A stretch of 64,000 nucleotides of DNA from DATARH01 sp963773625 (GTDB lineage: Bacteria; Pseudomonadota; Alphaproteobacteria; ATCC43930; CGMCC-115725): contig CAVZCJ010000016.1 of the NCBI GenBank assembly GCA_963773625.1, forward strand, positions 186,001 through 250,000. Direction: 5' to 3'. The position numbers were made by a program, and so were the translations under genes. Of this stretch, positions 7,813-17,203 are shown piece by piece. The first letter of the stretch is position 1. Each line of letters starts with the position of its first letter. The notes under the pieces are model-generated. The model worked only from the letters and a program-made list of their open reading frames with translations. It was not told the DNA's origin and did not search any database.

Positions 7813-10639
7813 CTAGTGCGCCGCGTCCCAGGTGGCCGCCCAGCCGGTCTCGACCACCAGCGGCACCGAGAGCTCGCAATGCGGCGCGCAGGCGCCTTCC
7901 ATGACTTCCTTCATCAGCGCTGCGGTCGCCTCGACTTCTTCCTTGGGTACCTCGAACAGCAGCTCGTCGTGTACCTGGAGCAGCATCTTCGCCTTGAGGC
8001 CCGACGTTTTCAGTACCGCCGGGATGCGGCCCATCGCCCGCTTGATGATGTCGGCGGCCGAACCCTGCAGCGGCGCGTTGATCGCCTGGCGTTCGGCCCC
8101 CATGCGGCGCGCCGGATTGGCGTCGCGGATGCTGGGAATGAAGCACTTGCGGCCGAAGATCGTCTCGACATAGCCGGCGGCGCGGCATTCGGCCTTGATC
8201 CGCTCCATATAGGTGCGGATGCCCGGGAAGCGTTCGAAATAGGCGCGGATATATTCGGCCGCCTCGGCCTGCGGCACGCCGATCTGGTTGCCGAGCCCGA
8301 ACGCGCTGATGCCGTAGAGGATGCCGAAAGTTGATCGCCTTGGCCCGCCGCCGCGTCAGCGGGTCCATCCGGTCGAGCGGGACGTTGAACACCTCGCTCG
8401 CGGTCGCCGCGTGGATGTCGTGCCCGGCGAGGAAGGCGTCCTTCAGCGCCGGGATGTCTGCGACATGCGCGGCAAGGCGCAGTTCGATCTGGCTGTAATC
8501 GGCCGAGAGCAGGACGTTTCCCGGCTCGGCGATGAAGGCCTGGCGGATCTTGCGCCCTTCCTCGGTACGCACCGGGATGTTCTGCAGGTTCGGGTCATTC
8601 GATGAAAATCGTCCGGTTGTTGTCGCGGTCAGCGCGTAGGTGGTGTGAACACGCTGATCCTCGGGATCGATCTCCTCGCCGAGCGCGTCGGCGTAGGTCG
8701 ATTTCAGCTTGGTCAGCTGACGCCACTCGAGCACGCGTCCGGGAACCGGGTGCAGTGGCTGGAGCTGTTCCAGGATCGAGGCGTCGGTGCCATAGGCTCC
8801 TGTCTTGCCCTTCTTGCCGCCCGGCAGGTTCAGCTTCTCGAACAGAATGTCGCCGAGCTGCTTGGTCGAGCCGATGTTGAACTCGCTGCCCACGTCGCGG
8901 TAGATCGCCGCCTCGATCCCGGCAATGCGGCGGGCGAAATCGGTCGACAGCTCCGCCAGCGCGGCGCGGTCGACCTTGATCCCGACGTGCTCCATCGCCG
9001 CGACCGGCGGCACCAGCGGCCGCTCGACGGTTTCGTAGAGCGCGGTCATGTGTTCGGCGACAAGCCGCGCCTTCAGGTGGTCGTGCAGGCGCAGCGCCGC
9101 GTCGGCGCGCTCGGCGGCGTAATCGCGCGCCGCCTCGGGGGCGACCTCGGCGAACGCGATCTGGCTCTTCCCGGTGCCGACCAGCTCCTTGAGCGGCTTC
9201 AAATTGTGTTCCGCCGCGCGGGCGACCAGCTCCTCGATGTCGTGATCGAACTGCCCTCCGTCGAGCACGTAGGACATCAGCATCGTGCAGTCATAGGGTG
9301 CGACGCGGATGCCGTGACGCAACAACAGGCGCGCCGCGTCCTTCATGTCGTGGCCGATCTTCAAGGTGCCGCGGTCTTCGAGAAGCGGCTTGAGGCGCGC
9401 CATGACCTGGTCGGCCCGCAGTACGTTCGACCCCGGCCCGGCGAGGTCGAGGCTCGCCTGTCCGCCGGAAGCCGGGCGTGTCAGCGGCACATAGGCGGCC
9501 AGCCCCGGCCCCAGCGCCAGCGCGATCCCGGCTAGCCCGGGCGCCGGGTGGATCGCGACAGTGCCGACGTTCGCGGCCGCTTCGATCCAGCGGTCGAGAT
9601 CTTCGAGCGTATCGATCAGGGCGTATTTCGTCTCCCCGGCGAACGGGGCGATCGCCGGGACCACCGGCTCGCTGGCTTGCGACTCCTCGACCGTCTGCGG
9701 CTGCGCGCCCGCCAGGCGCTGCGCCATCCGCGTGCCCAAGGTGCGGAATTCCATTTCCTTGAGCCAGGGCAGCAGCACGTTGGGGTCGATCGGCTTGACT
9801 GCCAGGTCCGAGAGCGGGCAGGGCAGCGGCACCTGGTCGTCGAGCTTCACCAGCTCGCGCGACAGGCGGGCCTTCGCCGCGTGCTCGATCAGGCTCTCGC
9901 GCCGCTTCGGCTGCTTGATCTCGGGCGCATGCTCGAGCAGATTTTCGAGGTCGCCGTAGGTGTTGATGAGCTCCGCCGCGGTCTTGACGCCAATGCCCGG
10001 CACCCCGGGCACGTTGTCGACACTGTCGCCGCACAGCGCCTGCACCTCGATGACCTTGTCGGGTCCGACGCCGAACTTCTCGCGCACCTCGGCGTCGCCA
10101 ATCGGGCGGTTCCGGATCGGGTCGAGCATCGTCACCCGCTCGCGCACCAGCTGCATCATGTCCTTGTCGGAGGAGACGATGGTGACGATCGCGCCGGCTG
10201 CCTCCGCCTCGCGCGAATAGGTGGCGATGAGGTCGTCGGCCTCGTAATCCGGCACGTCGATCTTGCACACGCCGAAGGCGTCGGTCGCGTCGCGCACCAG
10301 CTTGAATTGGGGGATGAGGTCGGGCGGCGTCTCGGCGCGATTGGCCTTGTACTGGTCGTAGATCAGGTTGCGGAACGAGCTGCCCGAATGGTCGAACACC
10401 ACGGCGATATGGTCGGCGTCGGTCTCGGAGAGCAGTTTGGCCAGCATGTTCGAGAAGCCGAGCACGGCGGAGGTCGGCGTCCCGTCCGAGCGGGTCAGCG
10501 GCGGCAGCGCGTGATAGGCGCGGAAGATGAAGCCCGAGCCGTCGATCAGGTAGACATGGCGTGGCGCAAGGGTCGAGCCGTCGCGGCCCAGCGCGGGGCG
10601 GTGTTCGGCGGGATCGTTGGTCGTGGCGATGTCGTTCAT
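7813..10639 (-). CDS. polA: DNA polymerase I, one frameshift in motif B; proofreading site degenerate
   Basis: 941 residues after correcting one base. Role: Okazaki fragment maturation and repair synthesis. Domains: N-terminal 5'-3' nuclease (VYLIDGSGFIFRAYHALPP, DYEADDLIATY), an exonuclease-like middle domain, and the Klenow polymerase with motif A (DYSQIELRLAAH), motif B and motif C (QVHDELLFE). In the middle domain the catalytic DxE is replaced (VAIHPAPG, residues 364/366) and YAAED is YAAER, so 3'-5' proofreading is predicted absent. The frame breaks inside motif B (RRRAKAINF then GILYG) through one extra A at 8327-8329; an assembly error is likely. Start at 10639 rather than 10693 avoids overlap with the upstream zinc-finger gene. 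Confidence 0.93.
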
Positions 10640-10649
10640 GACGTGCGCT

Positions 10650-10856
10650 TCAACCGGCGTCGGTATGGCGTGGCGGCGGCTCCGCGCCGGCATGCGGAGC
10701 CATCTTGCGGTTGACGAACACGCGCGAGCAATATGGGCACTCGACCTGACCCGTCGGCGCCAGGTTCAAAAAGACGCGAGGATGACCGAGTGCGCCGCCG
10801 CTGCCGCTGCATGCAACGCGCGTCTCGTCGGTTTCGACGGTTTCGAAGGGGCTCAT
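10650..10856 (-). CDS. Zinc-finger (zf-CHCC) domain protein
   Basis: 68 residues, with VACSGSGGALGHPRVFLNL followed by GQVECPYCSRVFV. The Cys, His and CxxC ligands match the CHCC zinc finger related to the NDUFS6 subunit of respiratory complex I; bacterial stand-alone versions have no settled function. ATG at 10856; the stop lies 10 bases before the polA start, suggesting one transcript. Confidence 0.75.
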   Translation of the reverse strand: MSPFETVETDETRVACSGSGGALGHPRVFLNLAPTGQVECPYCSRVFVNRKMAPHAGAEPPPRHTDAG

Positions 10857-10935
10857 CAAGCCTTCCGGAGTGTTCCTATGGGCGCAGGTTGACCGCCTGG
10901 CCGTGCGGATGATACGCGTTGCGCCGGGAGTTTCA

Positions 10936-12045
10936 ATGACTCGGTCGGGTGTTTTAAGCGGCCGGCGAGCCGCGCCAGTTTCGCATCGCTGGAGCGTGGC
11001 CGGCCTGCTCTTCCTCATGTGCGGGGCGATGCTGGCCGCGTGTGCGCCGAGTGAGGAAACGCTCGGAACTCAGGTTGCGTCGGTGCGTCCGGCCGGGCTG
11101 CCTCCCTCTGACCGGTTGCCGCATCCCGCCATCGAAGACGCCGCCTTCACCACCACCGACGCGCTCCGCTTGCCGATGCGCAAATGGCTGCCGCCGGGCG
11201 AACCGCGGGCGGTGATCCTGGCGCTGCACGGGTTCAACGACTACAGCAACGCCTTTGACGCGCCGGCCAAAATCTGGGCGGCGCGCGGCATCGCCACCTA
11301 TGCTTATGACCAGCGCGGCTTCGGCGGCGCGCCGGGCCGCGCGCTGTGGCCTGGCAGCGCGGCGCTGTCGACCGACGCGGTTACCGCGGCGACGCTGTTG
11401 CGGCGGATATATCCCGGCAAGCCGCTCTATTTGCTCGGCGAAAGCATGGGCGGCGCGGTGGCGATCCTCGCCGCCTCCGGCGCGACCGGGGTTTACCCGG
11501 CTCCGGTGGACGGCGTCGTTTTGTCGGCGCCGGCGGTGTGGACGCGCGAGTCGATGGAGTTTCTGCCGCGCCTCGCGCTGTGGACCGGGGTGCGGCTGTT
11601 TCCAGACGCGGTGCTGACCGGCGAGAGCCTGCACATCCTCGCGTCCGACAACATCCCGATGCTGATCGCGCTCGGCAAGGACCCGATGGTGATCAAGGGC
11701 GCCCGGGTCGACACCATTTACGGCCTGGTCGATTTGATGGACCGGACGATCAGGGCGGCGCCGGCGCTGAAGACGCCGATGCTCTTGATGTACGGCGCGC
11801 ATGACGCGGTGATTCCGGCTGATCCGATGCGCGCCTTTGTCGCCGCGCTGCCGGCGGACAGCGTGCCGCATGACCGGTTCGGTTATTACCAAGCCGGCTA
11901 TCACATGCTGCTGCGCGATCTGGAAGGCCCGCGCGTCGCCGCCGACGTCGCTTCCTGGGTGCTCGACCGCGCCGCCGCGCTCCCCTCGCACGCCGACGCC
12001 GGCGAGACCGACCGCCCCTGGCCTCCGCTCGCCGCCGGCGGATGA
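10936..12045 (+). CDS. Alpha/beta hydrolase lipoprotein (lysophospholipase/monoglyceride lipase type)
   Basis: 369 residues from ATG 10936, which has CGGGAG 6 bases upstream. The N-terminus is a lipoprotein signal (LLFLMCGAMLAAC) with lipobox LAAC, so the protein is anchored to a membrane facing the periplasm. The hydrolase fold shows ALHGFNDYSNAF (oxyanion HG), nucleophile elbow GESMGGA, acid in MYGAHDAVIP and the final His in GYHMLLRD. This is the monoacylglycerol lipase/PldB-like group (Hydrolase_4). Likely cleaves lysophospholipids or monoacylglycerols in the envelope. It diverges from the zinc-finger gene by about 80 bases. Confidence 0.8.
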   Translation: MTRSGVLSGRRAAPVSHRWSVAGLLFLMCGAMLAACAPSEETLGTQVASVRPAGLPPSDRLPHPAIEDAAFTTTDALRLPMRKWLPPGEPRAVILALHGFNDYSNAFDAPAKIWAARGIATYAYDQRGFGGAPGRALWPGSAALSTDAVTAATLLRRIYPGKPLYLLGESMGGAVAILAASGATGVYPAPVDGVVLSAPAVWTRESMEFLPRLALWTGVRLFPDAVLTGESLHILASDNIPMLIALGKDPMVIKGARVDTIYGLVDLMDRTIRAAPALKTPMLLMYGAHDAVIPADPMRAFVAALPADSVPHDRFGYYQAGYHMLLRDLEGPRVAADVASWVLDRAAALPSHADAGETDRPWPPLAAGG

Positions 12046-12165
12046 GGTTCGCGGTCGTGCGCCGCTTACAGCAATTACGATATGGGTATAATTGTTAATT
12101 TGATCGGGATCGTCAAGACCGGTGTAATCAAAAAATTGAACCGGCTTGCGCGATGCCCTGCTAGG

Positions 12166-12265
<100 letters not shown>

Positions 12266-12295
12266 CTCCTCAAAACAATTCCTGAACGCACGCTA

Positions 12296-14755
12296 ATGGC
12301 TGAGCTTTATCGCTACGCCGCCTTTATCAGTTATTCGAGCAAGGATCTGGCGTTCGCCAACCGCCTGCACCGGGCAATGGAAGGGTTCAATATCCCGACC
12401 TTGCTCGGCGAGTTCGACATCATCGGCGGTGGCGAGAAGCGATACCGAAACCGCATCGCCCCGGTGTTCAAGGATCGCGAGGAGTTGCCGAGCGGCCCCC
12501 TCGGCGAATTGCTGGAGGCCGCGCTAAGGGCTTCCTCGGCATTGGTGGTTGTTTGCTCGCAGAATGGCGCTGCGAGCGAGTGGGTCGAGAAGGAAATCCG
12601 CTTTTTCGAGAGCCTGGGCCGCAGGGATCGCATCTTTGCGATCATCGCCAAAGACACGCCTGCCACGAGCGGAACCGACGAGCTCGAGGCTACATGCTTC
12701 CCGCCTGCCATGCGTCATGCCGCGCGCCGGCTAGCCGGCGACGCCAATGCCCTCGATGTGGTTTGCGGCGATGCGCGCAACGGAAAGGATGGTTTCCGCA
12801 ATGCCTGGCTGAAAATCGTCGCCGGCATCATTGGCGTGAATGTCGGGGTGCTTGCGGACCGGGATCGTAAACGCCGGCGCAGCAGGCGCAGGCAAATCGC
12901 TGCGGGCGTCATGGCTTTGGTGTTGAGCGCGCTGGGCGCCGCGACCTGGGTCGACACACAGGCATGGCGGACGCGGCTCTCGACCGTCGCCGAGAACATC
13001 GCCAGCCAGGGCAATCCCATGATTGCGGCGTCGTTCGCGCTCGGCGGCGAGCCACCCATCGGCGCGTTGATCGCGGCGCGCAGCGACCGCGCCGATGCGG
13101 TACTCGCGCGCGTCGGATCGGTTCGGATGGGCCTCGATCTTGGCAGACCCGGACAAACCGAAATCGGCGGCGGCTTTCTCCTTTCGGACAATGGCGCCGT
13201 GGTGGTGGTGAAGAATGAAGACCTGACAATCACGTATTACGACATCGTCCACGGCACGTCGCGGACGCTCGGCGATTTCGGCATAGCGGCGAGTTTTCAA
13301 CTCTCATCGGACGGCGGGAAGTTGATCGTCGGCAGCCCGGACACAGCCTCGCGATCCGCCGCCCTCCAATGGCGCCTGATCGACCTCGCTCATGACGCGG
13401 CGACCCTTGAGCTTGGCTCATTGGACGTCATGAACGGGCCGCAGCTCGCCAAGAGCGGCACCGCGCTGGCGATGAAGCGGCTGGACGGCACTGGAATCTA
13501 CTACGATCTGTCGCGCAACGAGGAAGCCCACGATCTCGGCAAGGTTCGCGAGCTGCTGCTTTCCGAGAACGGCGCGCGGCTGGTGAAGGTGGAGCAGGAT
13601 GGGACCGCGACCGCCTATGATCTCGGCCAACAAACCCTGCGGGGCCTTGGCCACTTCAGCGAGCGCGTGCGCCTCGTGCTTTCCAAGAACGGCGCCGGCC
13701 TGCTGGTGCTCGACGCCAGCGGCAGCAAGCCGATGATCTCCGATACGTTTCAAGACGCGATGGCCACCTATTATAATCTTGCCACCGGCGCGGCCGGACG
13801 CCCGCTCGGCCAGCTGGGCAATGATTACCAGCTCTCCGCCAATGGGCGCGGCATACTGGTCACGCAGGCCAATGGGGCGGTGTCTTATCTCGACTTGTCG
13901 GCCGCCGGGACGGTGCGGGATCTTGGACGGCCGAAAAACTCCGCGATGTCGGACAATGGTGCGATCGTAGTTACCCAGGATGAAAGCGGGGTCGGCACCT
14001 ATTACAATTTTGCCCAAGGCGATCCTCCCGTAACCCTCGGCGACCTCGGGAAGCTGCGAAGCTTTGTGCTATCGGCCGATGGAACCGTCCTGGCGACGCG
14101 AAGTCTGGACGGCAAGGCTGTCGCTTACAACCTGGCGGCAGGCACGAAGCGGGAATTAGGGGATGTCGGCGAACATCCGGCCTCGTATGGAATGGGGTTC
14201 GTGCTGTCCGCGAATGGTGCTGCCCTGCTGGCGGAAAGTTTTTACGACCACGTGACCCGCTACTTCGATCTCGTCCATGAAACGCCGGCACGCGTGCTTG
14301 GCCAGCTCAATTTTTCCGCGCTTTCGACGAATGGCGAAGCCCTGGTGACGTTGAACATGGACGGCAACGCGCTCTATTACGATCTGGCGGCGGGCGCACC
14401 CTCACAACTGCATGGCGCCGCCCTCGCCGCGGAGGTCTGCCGGATGAGCGGCGGCGCCATTCGGCCCTTTCCGCTCCTGATGCGCGATCCGGCGCGAACC
14501 GGGGACCGCCAGACGACCGAGGACCAGAGCCTATTCGCCACCCTTCGCGGCCGGCCCTGGCATCCGTGCGACTGGCGCGGGCTGCTTTCCGGGGCCGAAG
14601 GCTTCGCCCAATTCCGGCGATTTATCGAGATCCGCTATTTCGGGGCGCCTGACTATTCGTGCGAGGAACGCACCGCAAGCGGGCAGCGCGATGCTGTGTC
14701 GATTGCCCGCTGCGCCCGTCTGCGGGGAGCGAGTGCTGCAACGACGCCAAAATGA
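12296..14755 (+). CDS. TIR domain - transmembrane - beta-propeller protein (putative defence/NADase effector)
   Basis: 819 residues. Residues 1-150 form a TIR domain: RYAAFISYSSKDLAFANRL, LLEAALRASSALVVVCS and SEWVEKEI, where Glu100 sits at the place of the catalytic Glu of NAD-cleaving TIR enzymes such as SARM1. A basic patch (RKRRRSRRRQ) precedes one transmembrane helix at 201-218. Residues about 270-720 hold around nine repeats of about 45 residues, pattern LSxNGxxLxxxxxDGxxxxYYDLxxGxxxxLGxL, a WD40-like propeller that would face the periplasm. A Cys-containing tail follows. A cytosolic NADase triggered through an extracytoplasmic propeller is an inference. The gene stands alone between two tRNA-Arg direct repeats. 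Confidence 0.85.
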   Translation: MAELYRYAAFISYSSKDLAFANRLHRAMEGFNIPTLLGEFDIIGGGEKRYRNRIAPVFKDREELPSGPLGELLEAALRASSALVVVCSQNGAASEWVEKEIRFFESLGRRDRIFAIIAKDTPATSGTDELEATCFPPAMRHAARRLAGDANALDVVCGDARNGKDGFRNAWLKIVAGIIGVNVGVLADRDRKRRRSRRRQIAAGVMALVLSALGAATWVDTQAWRTRLSTVAENIASQGNPMIAASFALGGEPPIGALIAARSDRADAVLARVGSVRMGLDLGRPGQTEIGGGFLLSDNGAVVVVKNEDLTITYYDIVHGTSRTLGDFGIAASFQLSSDGGKLIVGSPDTASRSAALQWRLIDLAHDAATLELGSLDVMNGPQLAKSGTALAMKRLDGTGIYYDLSRNEEAHDLGKVRELLLSENGARLVKVEQDGTATAYDLGQQTLRGLGHFSERVRLVLSKNGAGLLVLDASGSKPMISDTFQDAMATYYNLATGAAGRPLGQLGNDYQLSANGRGILVTQANGAVSYLDLSAAGTVRDLGRPKNSAMSDNGAIVVTQDESGVGTYYNFAQGDPPVTLGDLGKLRSFVLSADGTVLATRSLDGKAVAYNLAAGTKRELGDVGEHPASYGMGFVLSANGAALLAESFYDHVTRYFDLVHETPARVLGQLNFSALSTNGEALVTLNMDGNALYYDLAAGAPSQLHGAALAAEVCRMSGGAIRPFPLLMRDPARTGDRQTTEDQSLFATLRGRPWHPCDWRGLLSGAEGFAQFRRFIEIRYFGAPDYSCEERTASGQRDAVSIARCARLRGASAATTPK

Positions 14756-14817
14756 TCATTAGCTGTCGTCTCGAAGAATGGCGGTGTCATGCGCCGCCCG
14801 GTGATCGTGTCGCTTGA

Positions 14818-14919
14818 CGCTAATCCCTGCGTCAGCGCGGAGCCGTAGCTCAGCTGGATAGAGCGCTGCCCCCCGAAGGCAGAGGTCGTACGTTCGCGAA
14901 GCGTATCGGGTCCGACAAT
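14818..14919 (+). repeat. Direct repeat copy 2 (contains decayed tRNA-Arg), right flank of the TIR gene
   Basis: Imperfect copy of 12166-12265, offset 2652 bases, with a 2-base insertion in the T loop. Similarity starts at CGCTAATCCCTGC and stops after ACAAT on both sides, so the boundaries are sharp. Confidence 0.8.
14839..14917 (+). pseudogene. Decayed tRNA-Arg copy
   Basis: Same layout as the tRNA at 12187 but acceptor GGAGCCG leaves a G-G mismatch with CGGGTCC, the anticodon loop is CCCCGAA (universal U33 replaced by C), the T loop is 9 bases (TTCGCGAAG), and the 3' end reads GACA instead of GCCA. Each change alone harms a tRNA; together they mean it is not functional. Confidence 0.8.
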
Positions 14920-15332
14920 GCTTTCAAATGCTTGAAGCCGGATCAGCTCAGCTGAGCCGTCGGCAGGCGCAGCTTGAGTACAGATTCTCTCGCGGGGCAT
15001 GTCTGCGTGATGCGAATTGGCTAATGTCACAGGCATCGCGCGATGCAGGTCGCGTTGGCGGCAGTCGCAAGACGGTAACAGAGGCCACGTATTGTTGCTT
15101 GTCATCGATTTCGATCTATTCGTAGTGAGCGCTCCGAGCCGCAGCCGCGCGCATTACATGTAGTCCCGTTTGTGGAGATGCTCTCCCGGTGGATCGTGCC
15201 GTAACGGAACGCTACCTGTGCGGCGAGCCCCGTTCGCGCGCGGCAACCGTGGCCGAGGGGGGCGCCGCTTGACACCGTCGCCGCGCGCGGCGCCCGCGCC
15301 GCCTCTATAGCGTCTTAGCGATCGTCGCGACC
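14920..15332. other. Intergenic region downstream of the decayed tRNA
   Basis: 413 bp with no convincing gene. An open frame of 65 codons at 14928-15125 has no family likeness and no Shine-Dalgarno sequence. The last 60 bases are very GC-rich and may code for the missing N-terminus of the flippase-like protein that follows. Confidence 0.4.
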
Positions 15333-16250
15333 GTGTCGATCGGCGGGTTGACCGTCGCCGCGTTACATCACGCCGTGCACGACATCAGTTATCGCGGTCT
15401 GATGGATAGCCTGGCCGCGACGCGAGGCACGATCATCGCCGCGGCACTGGCAGCGACGGCGGTTAGTTTCATCGTCGCCCTGGCGAACGATTTTTTGGCG
15501 CTGCGTTACGCCCGCGCCGGCTCGCCGATCGTCTCGACCATGCTGGCCTCGTTCTGCGGCTATGCGCTCGGCAATTTCATCGGTTTCACGTTGCTGTCTG
15601 GCGGCGCGGTGCGCTATCGGCTCTACGCCGCGGTGGGGGTGTCGAGCGCTAAAATTGCCCGCATCACCCTCTTTATCGCCGCTGCCTTCGGGATCGGCGC
15701 CGTCACGACGATTGGCCTTGGGCTTGCGCTGCGGTCGCGCGAGATCGCCAACCTCTACGGGTTTCCTCATCAACCGCTGCGTCTCATCGCCGTTTTGATC
15801 CTCGCAACGACGAGCGTCCTTTTGGTCGGCTGTGCGCTCCGGCGCCGAAATCTCCGTCTCGGCCGGGTGACGATCGAATTGCCAAGTCTGGGTCTTGTTC
15901 TCTTTCAGATGGCCGTGACGATCACCGACATCGTGATCGCGTCGAGCGTGCTGTGGCTGCTGCTGCCGCGGATCGGCATCGATTTTCCCGCTTTTGTGGT
16001 GATCTACACGGCGGCGCTCTCGCTGGGATTTCTCAGTCACGCGCCGGGCGGGATCGGCGTGTTCGAAGCGGCGATGCTCTATGCGGTCGGCACGTTCAGT
16101 GCGCCAAGCGCCGTTTTGGGAGCACTCGTCGCGTATCGGGCGATCTATTTCTTGCTGCCATTCACGATTGCCGCTCTGCTTCTGGCAGCGATCGAACTGC
16201 GTCGCCTCCAGCGATCGCCGCGACCCGCGCCGGCCAGCAACGGCAACTGA
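15333..16250 (+). CDS. MprF N-terminal-like / YbhN-type lipid flippase membrane protein
   Basis: 305 residues from a GTG at 15333, nearly all membrane helices (about eight). GSPIVSTMLASFCGYALGNFIGF, RLYAAVGVSSAKIARI and LGFLSHAPGGIGVFEAAML match the lysylphosphatidylglycerol synthase/UPF0104 transmembrane domain that flips aminoacyl-lipids; the catalytic aminoacyltransferase half of MprF is absent. The open frame extends 20 codons further upstream (LYSVLAIVATV, part of a helix) without an ATG, so the true start is unclear and a frameshift just upstream is possible. It opens a block of lipid genes and converges with psd. Confidence 0.7.
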   Translation: MSIGGLTVAALHHAVHDISYRGLMDSLAATRGTIIAAALAATAVSFIVALANDFLALRYARAGSPIVSTMLASFCGYALGNFIGFTLLSGGAVRYRLYAAVGVSSAKIARITLFIAAAFGIGAVTTIGLGLALRSREIANLYGFPHQPLRLIAVLILATTSVLLVGCALRRRNLRLGRVTIELPSLGLVLFQMAVTITDIVIASSVLWLLLPRIGIDFPAFVVIYTAALSLGFLSHAPGGIGVFEAAMLYAVGTFSAPSAVLGALVAYRAIYFLLPFTIAALLLAAIELRRLQRSPRPAPASNGN

Positions 16251-16302
16251 TCGCCTGGACTTCCAAACCGGCAAGCTCGGCTCGGCGGTTCCTCGTCCTG
16301 CT

Positions 16303-17169
16303 TCACGGCAGCCACATTAAAGGCCTTCCCATGCGGATCATGGCACCCTCCTGCACTGCATCGCACCGCGCAAAGCCCTTTGGGGCAAAGACAATGATGG
16401 TTGATCCGTGTTCGAACCACCCCATTTCCTCGCCTTTTGCGAACGAAGCTTCGCAGGGAATTTCGGTCTTCCCGCGGTATTGCATGCCGAGAAGATCGTC
16501 GAGGAAATGGAGCCGGATGCCGGCCACCAGGATGGCGGCCACGGGGACAAGCGTCACGACGTGGCCCGATCCGGCCAAATTCGTGCGGACGACGGCGCGT
16601 TCGTTCCGGCAATAGAGCTTGGGAACCCGCTTTACCGCAGCCGGATTGACGTTCCAGGTGTCGCCGGCGATGTAGGTCACGTGGTCGATCGTGCAATCGA
16701 ACGGCGCGTGGAAGCGGTGGTACATGGTCGGTGTCAGTCGCAACGTGACGTACTGCCCGTCGCGATAAAGGCCGACAAGCCGCGAATCGCACAACAAATC
16801 CCGCAGCGAATAGGGAAAGCCCTTGGCCTGGATCACCGTCTCACCGTCGATCCGACCGCACGCGCCGACGATGGCGTCGCACGGGCTAGTCAGCACCGCC
16901 GGGTCGCGGTCGACCGGGCGGGCTCCCGCCTTCAGTTCGCGGGTGAAGCATGCGCGCAGGCTGGAGAACCGATCCGCCTTCAATTCGGTCAGATCGAGGT
17001 TGGAAAACCGTTGCCAGAGGCCAATCGATGCGCGCGTCAGCAGCGGGCTTTCGATACGGCTGAACCACCCCATGAGCTGCGTCGCGAGCCGGCGCGGGAT
17101 GCGGTTGCTCAGGAGAAAGTTCAAGTCCTCCATCGGGAGCAACCTGGCGAATGCCGAATGCACTGTCAT
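16303..17169 (-). CDS. psd: Phosphatidylserine decarboxylase proenzyme
   Basis: 288 residues. Converts phosphatidylserine to phosphatidylethanolamine at the inner membrane using a pyruvoyl group made by self-cleavage. Family blocks: FTRELKAGARPVD, SPCDAIVGACG, YHRFHAPFDCTI, GDTWNVNPAAV, CRNERAVV and the cleavage motif HGST (EMGWFEHGSTIIVFAPKG), where the Ser becomes the pyruvoyl. ATG 17169 is chosen because a GTG at 17229 would overlap the divergent aminotransferase gene. Feeds the PmtA-like methyltransferase encoded 2.5 kb away. Confidence 0.92.
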   Translation of the reverse strand: MTVHSAFARLLPMEDLNFLLSNRIPRRLATQLMGWFSRIESPLLTRASIGLWQRFSNLDLTELKADRFSSLRACFTRELKAGARPVDRDPAVLTSPCDAIVGACGRIDGETVIQAKGFPYSLRDLLCDSRLVGLYRDGQYVTLRLTPTMYHRFHAPFDCTIDHVTYIAGDTWNVNPAAVKRVPKLYCRNERAVVRTNLAGSGHVVTLVPVAAILVAGIRLHFLDDLLGMQYRGKTEIPCEASFAKGEEMGWFEHGSTIIVFAPKGFARCDAVQEGAMIRMGRPLMWLP

Positions 17170-17203
17170 GGAATCATAAAGATCGTGGCGTAGTCGCTGC
17201 GGA

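Noticed and set aside
9291..10268. Minus-strand open frame of 325 codons in the polA region
   Set aside because: Arg/Ala/Gly-rich off-frame translation of polA with no motifs.
8645..10714. Long plus-strand open frames opposite polA
   Set aside because: Antisense shadows, His/Arg/Val-rich, overlapping a certain gene.
14928..15125. 65-codon plus-strand frame after the decayed tRNA
   Set aside because: No ribosome site, no family likeness, odd composition; likely chance.
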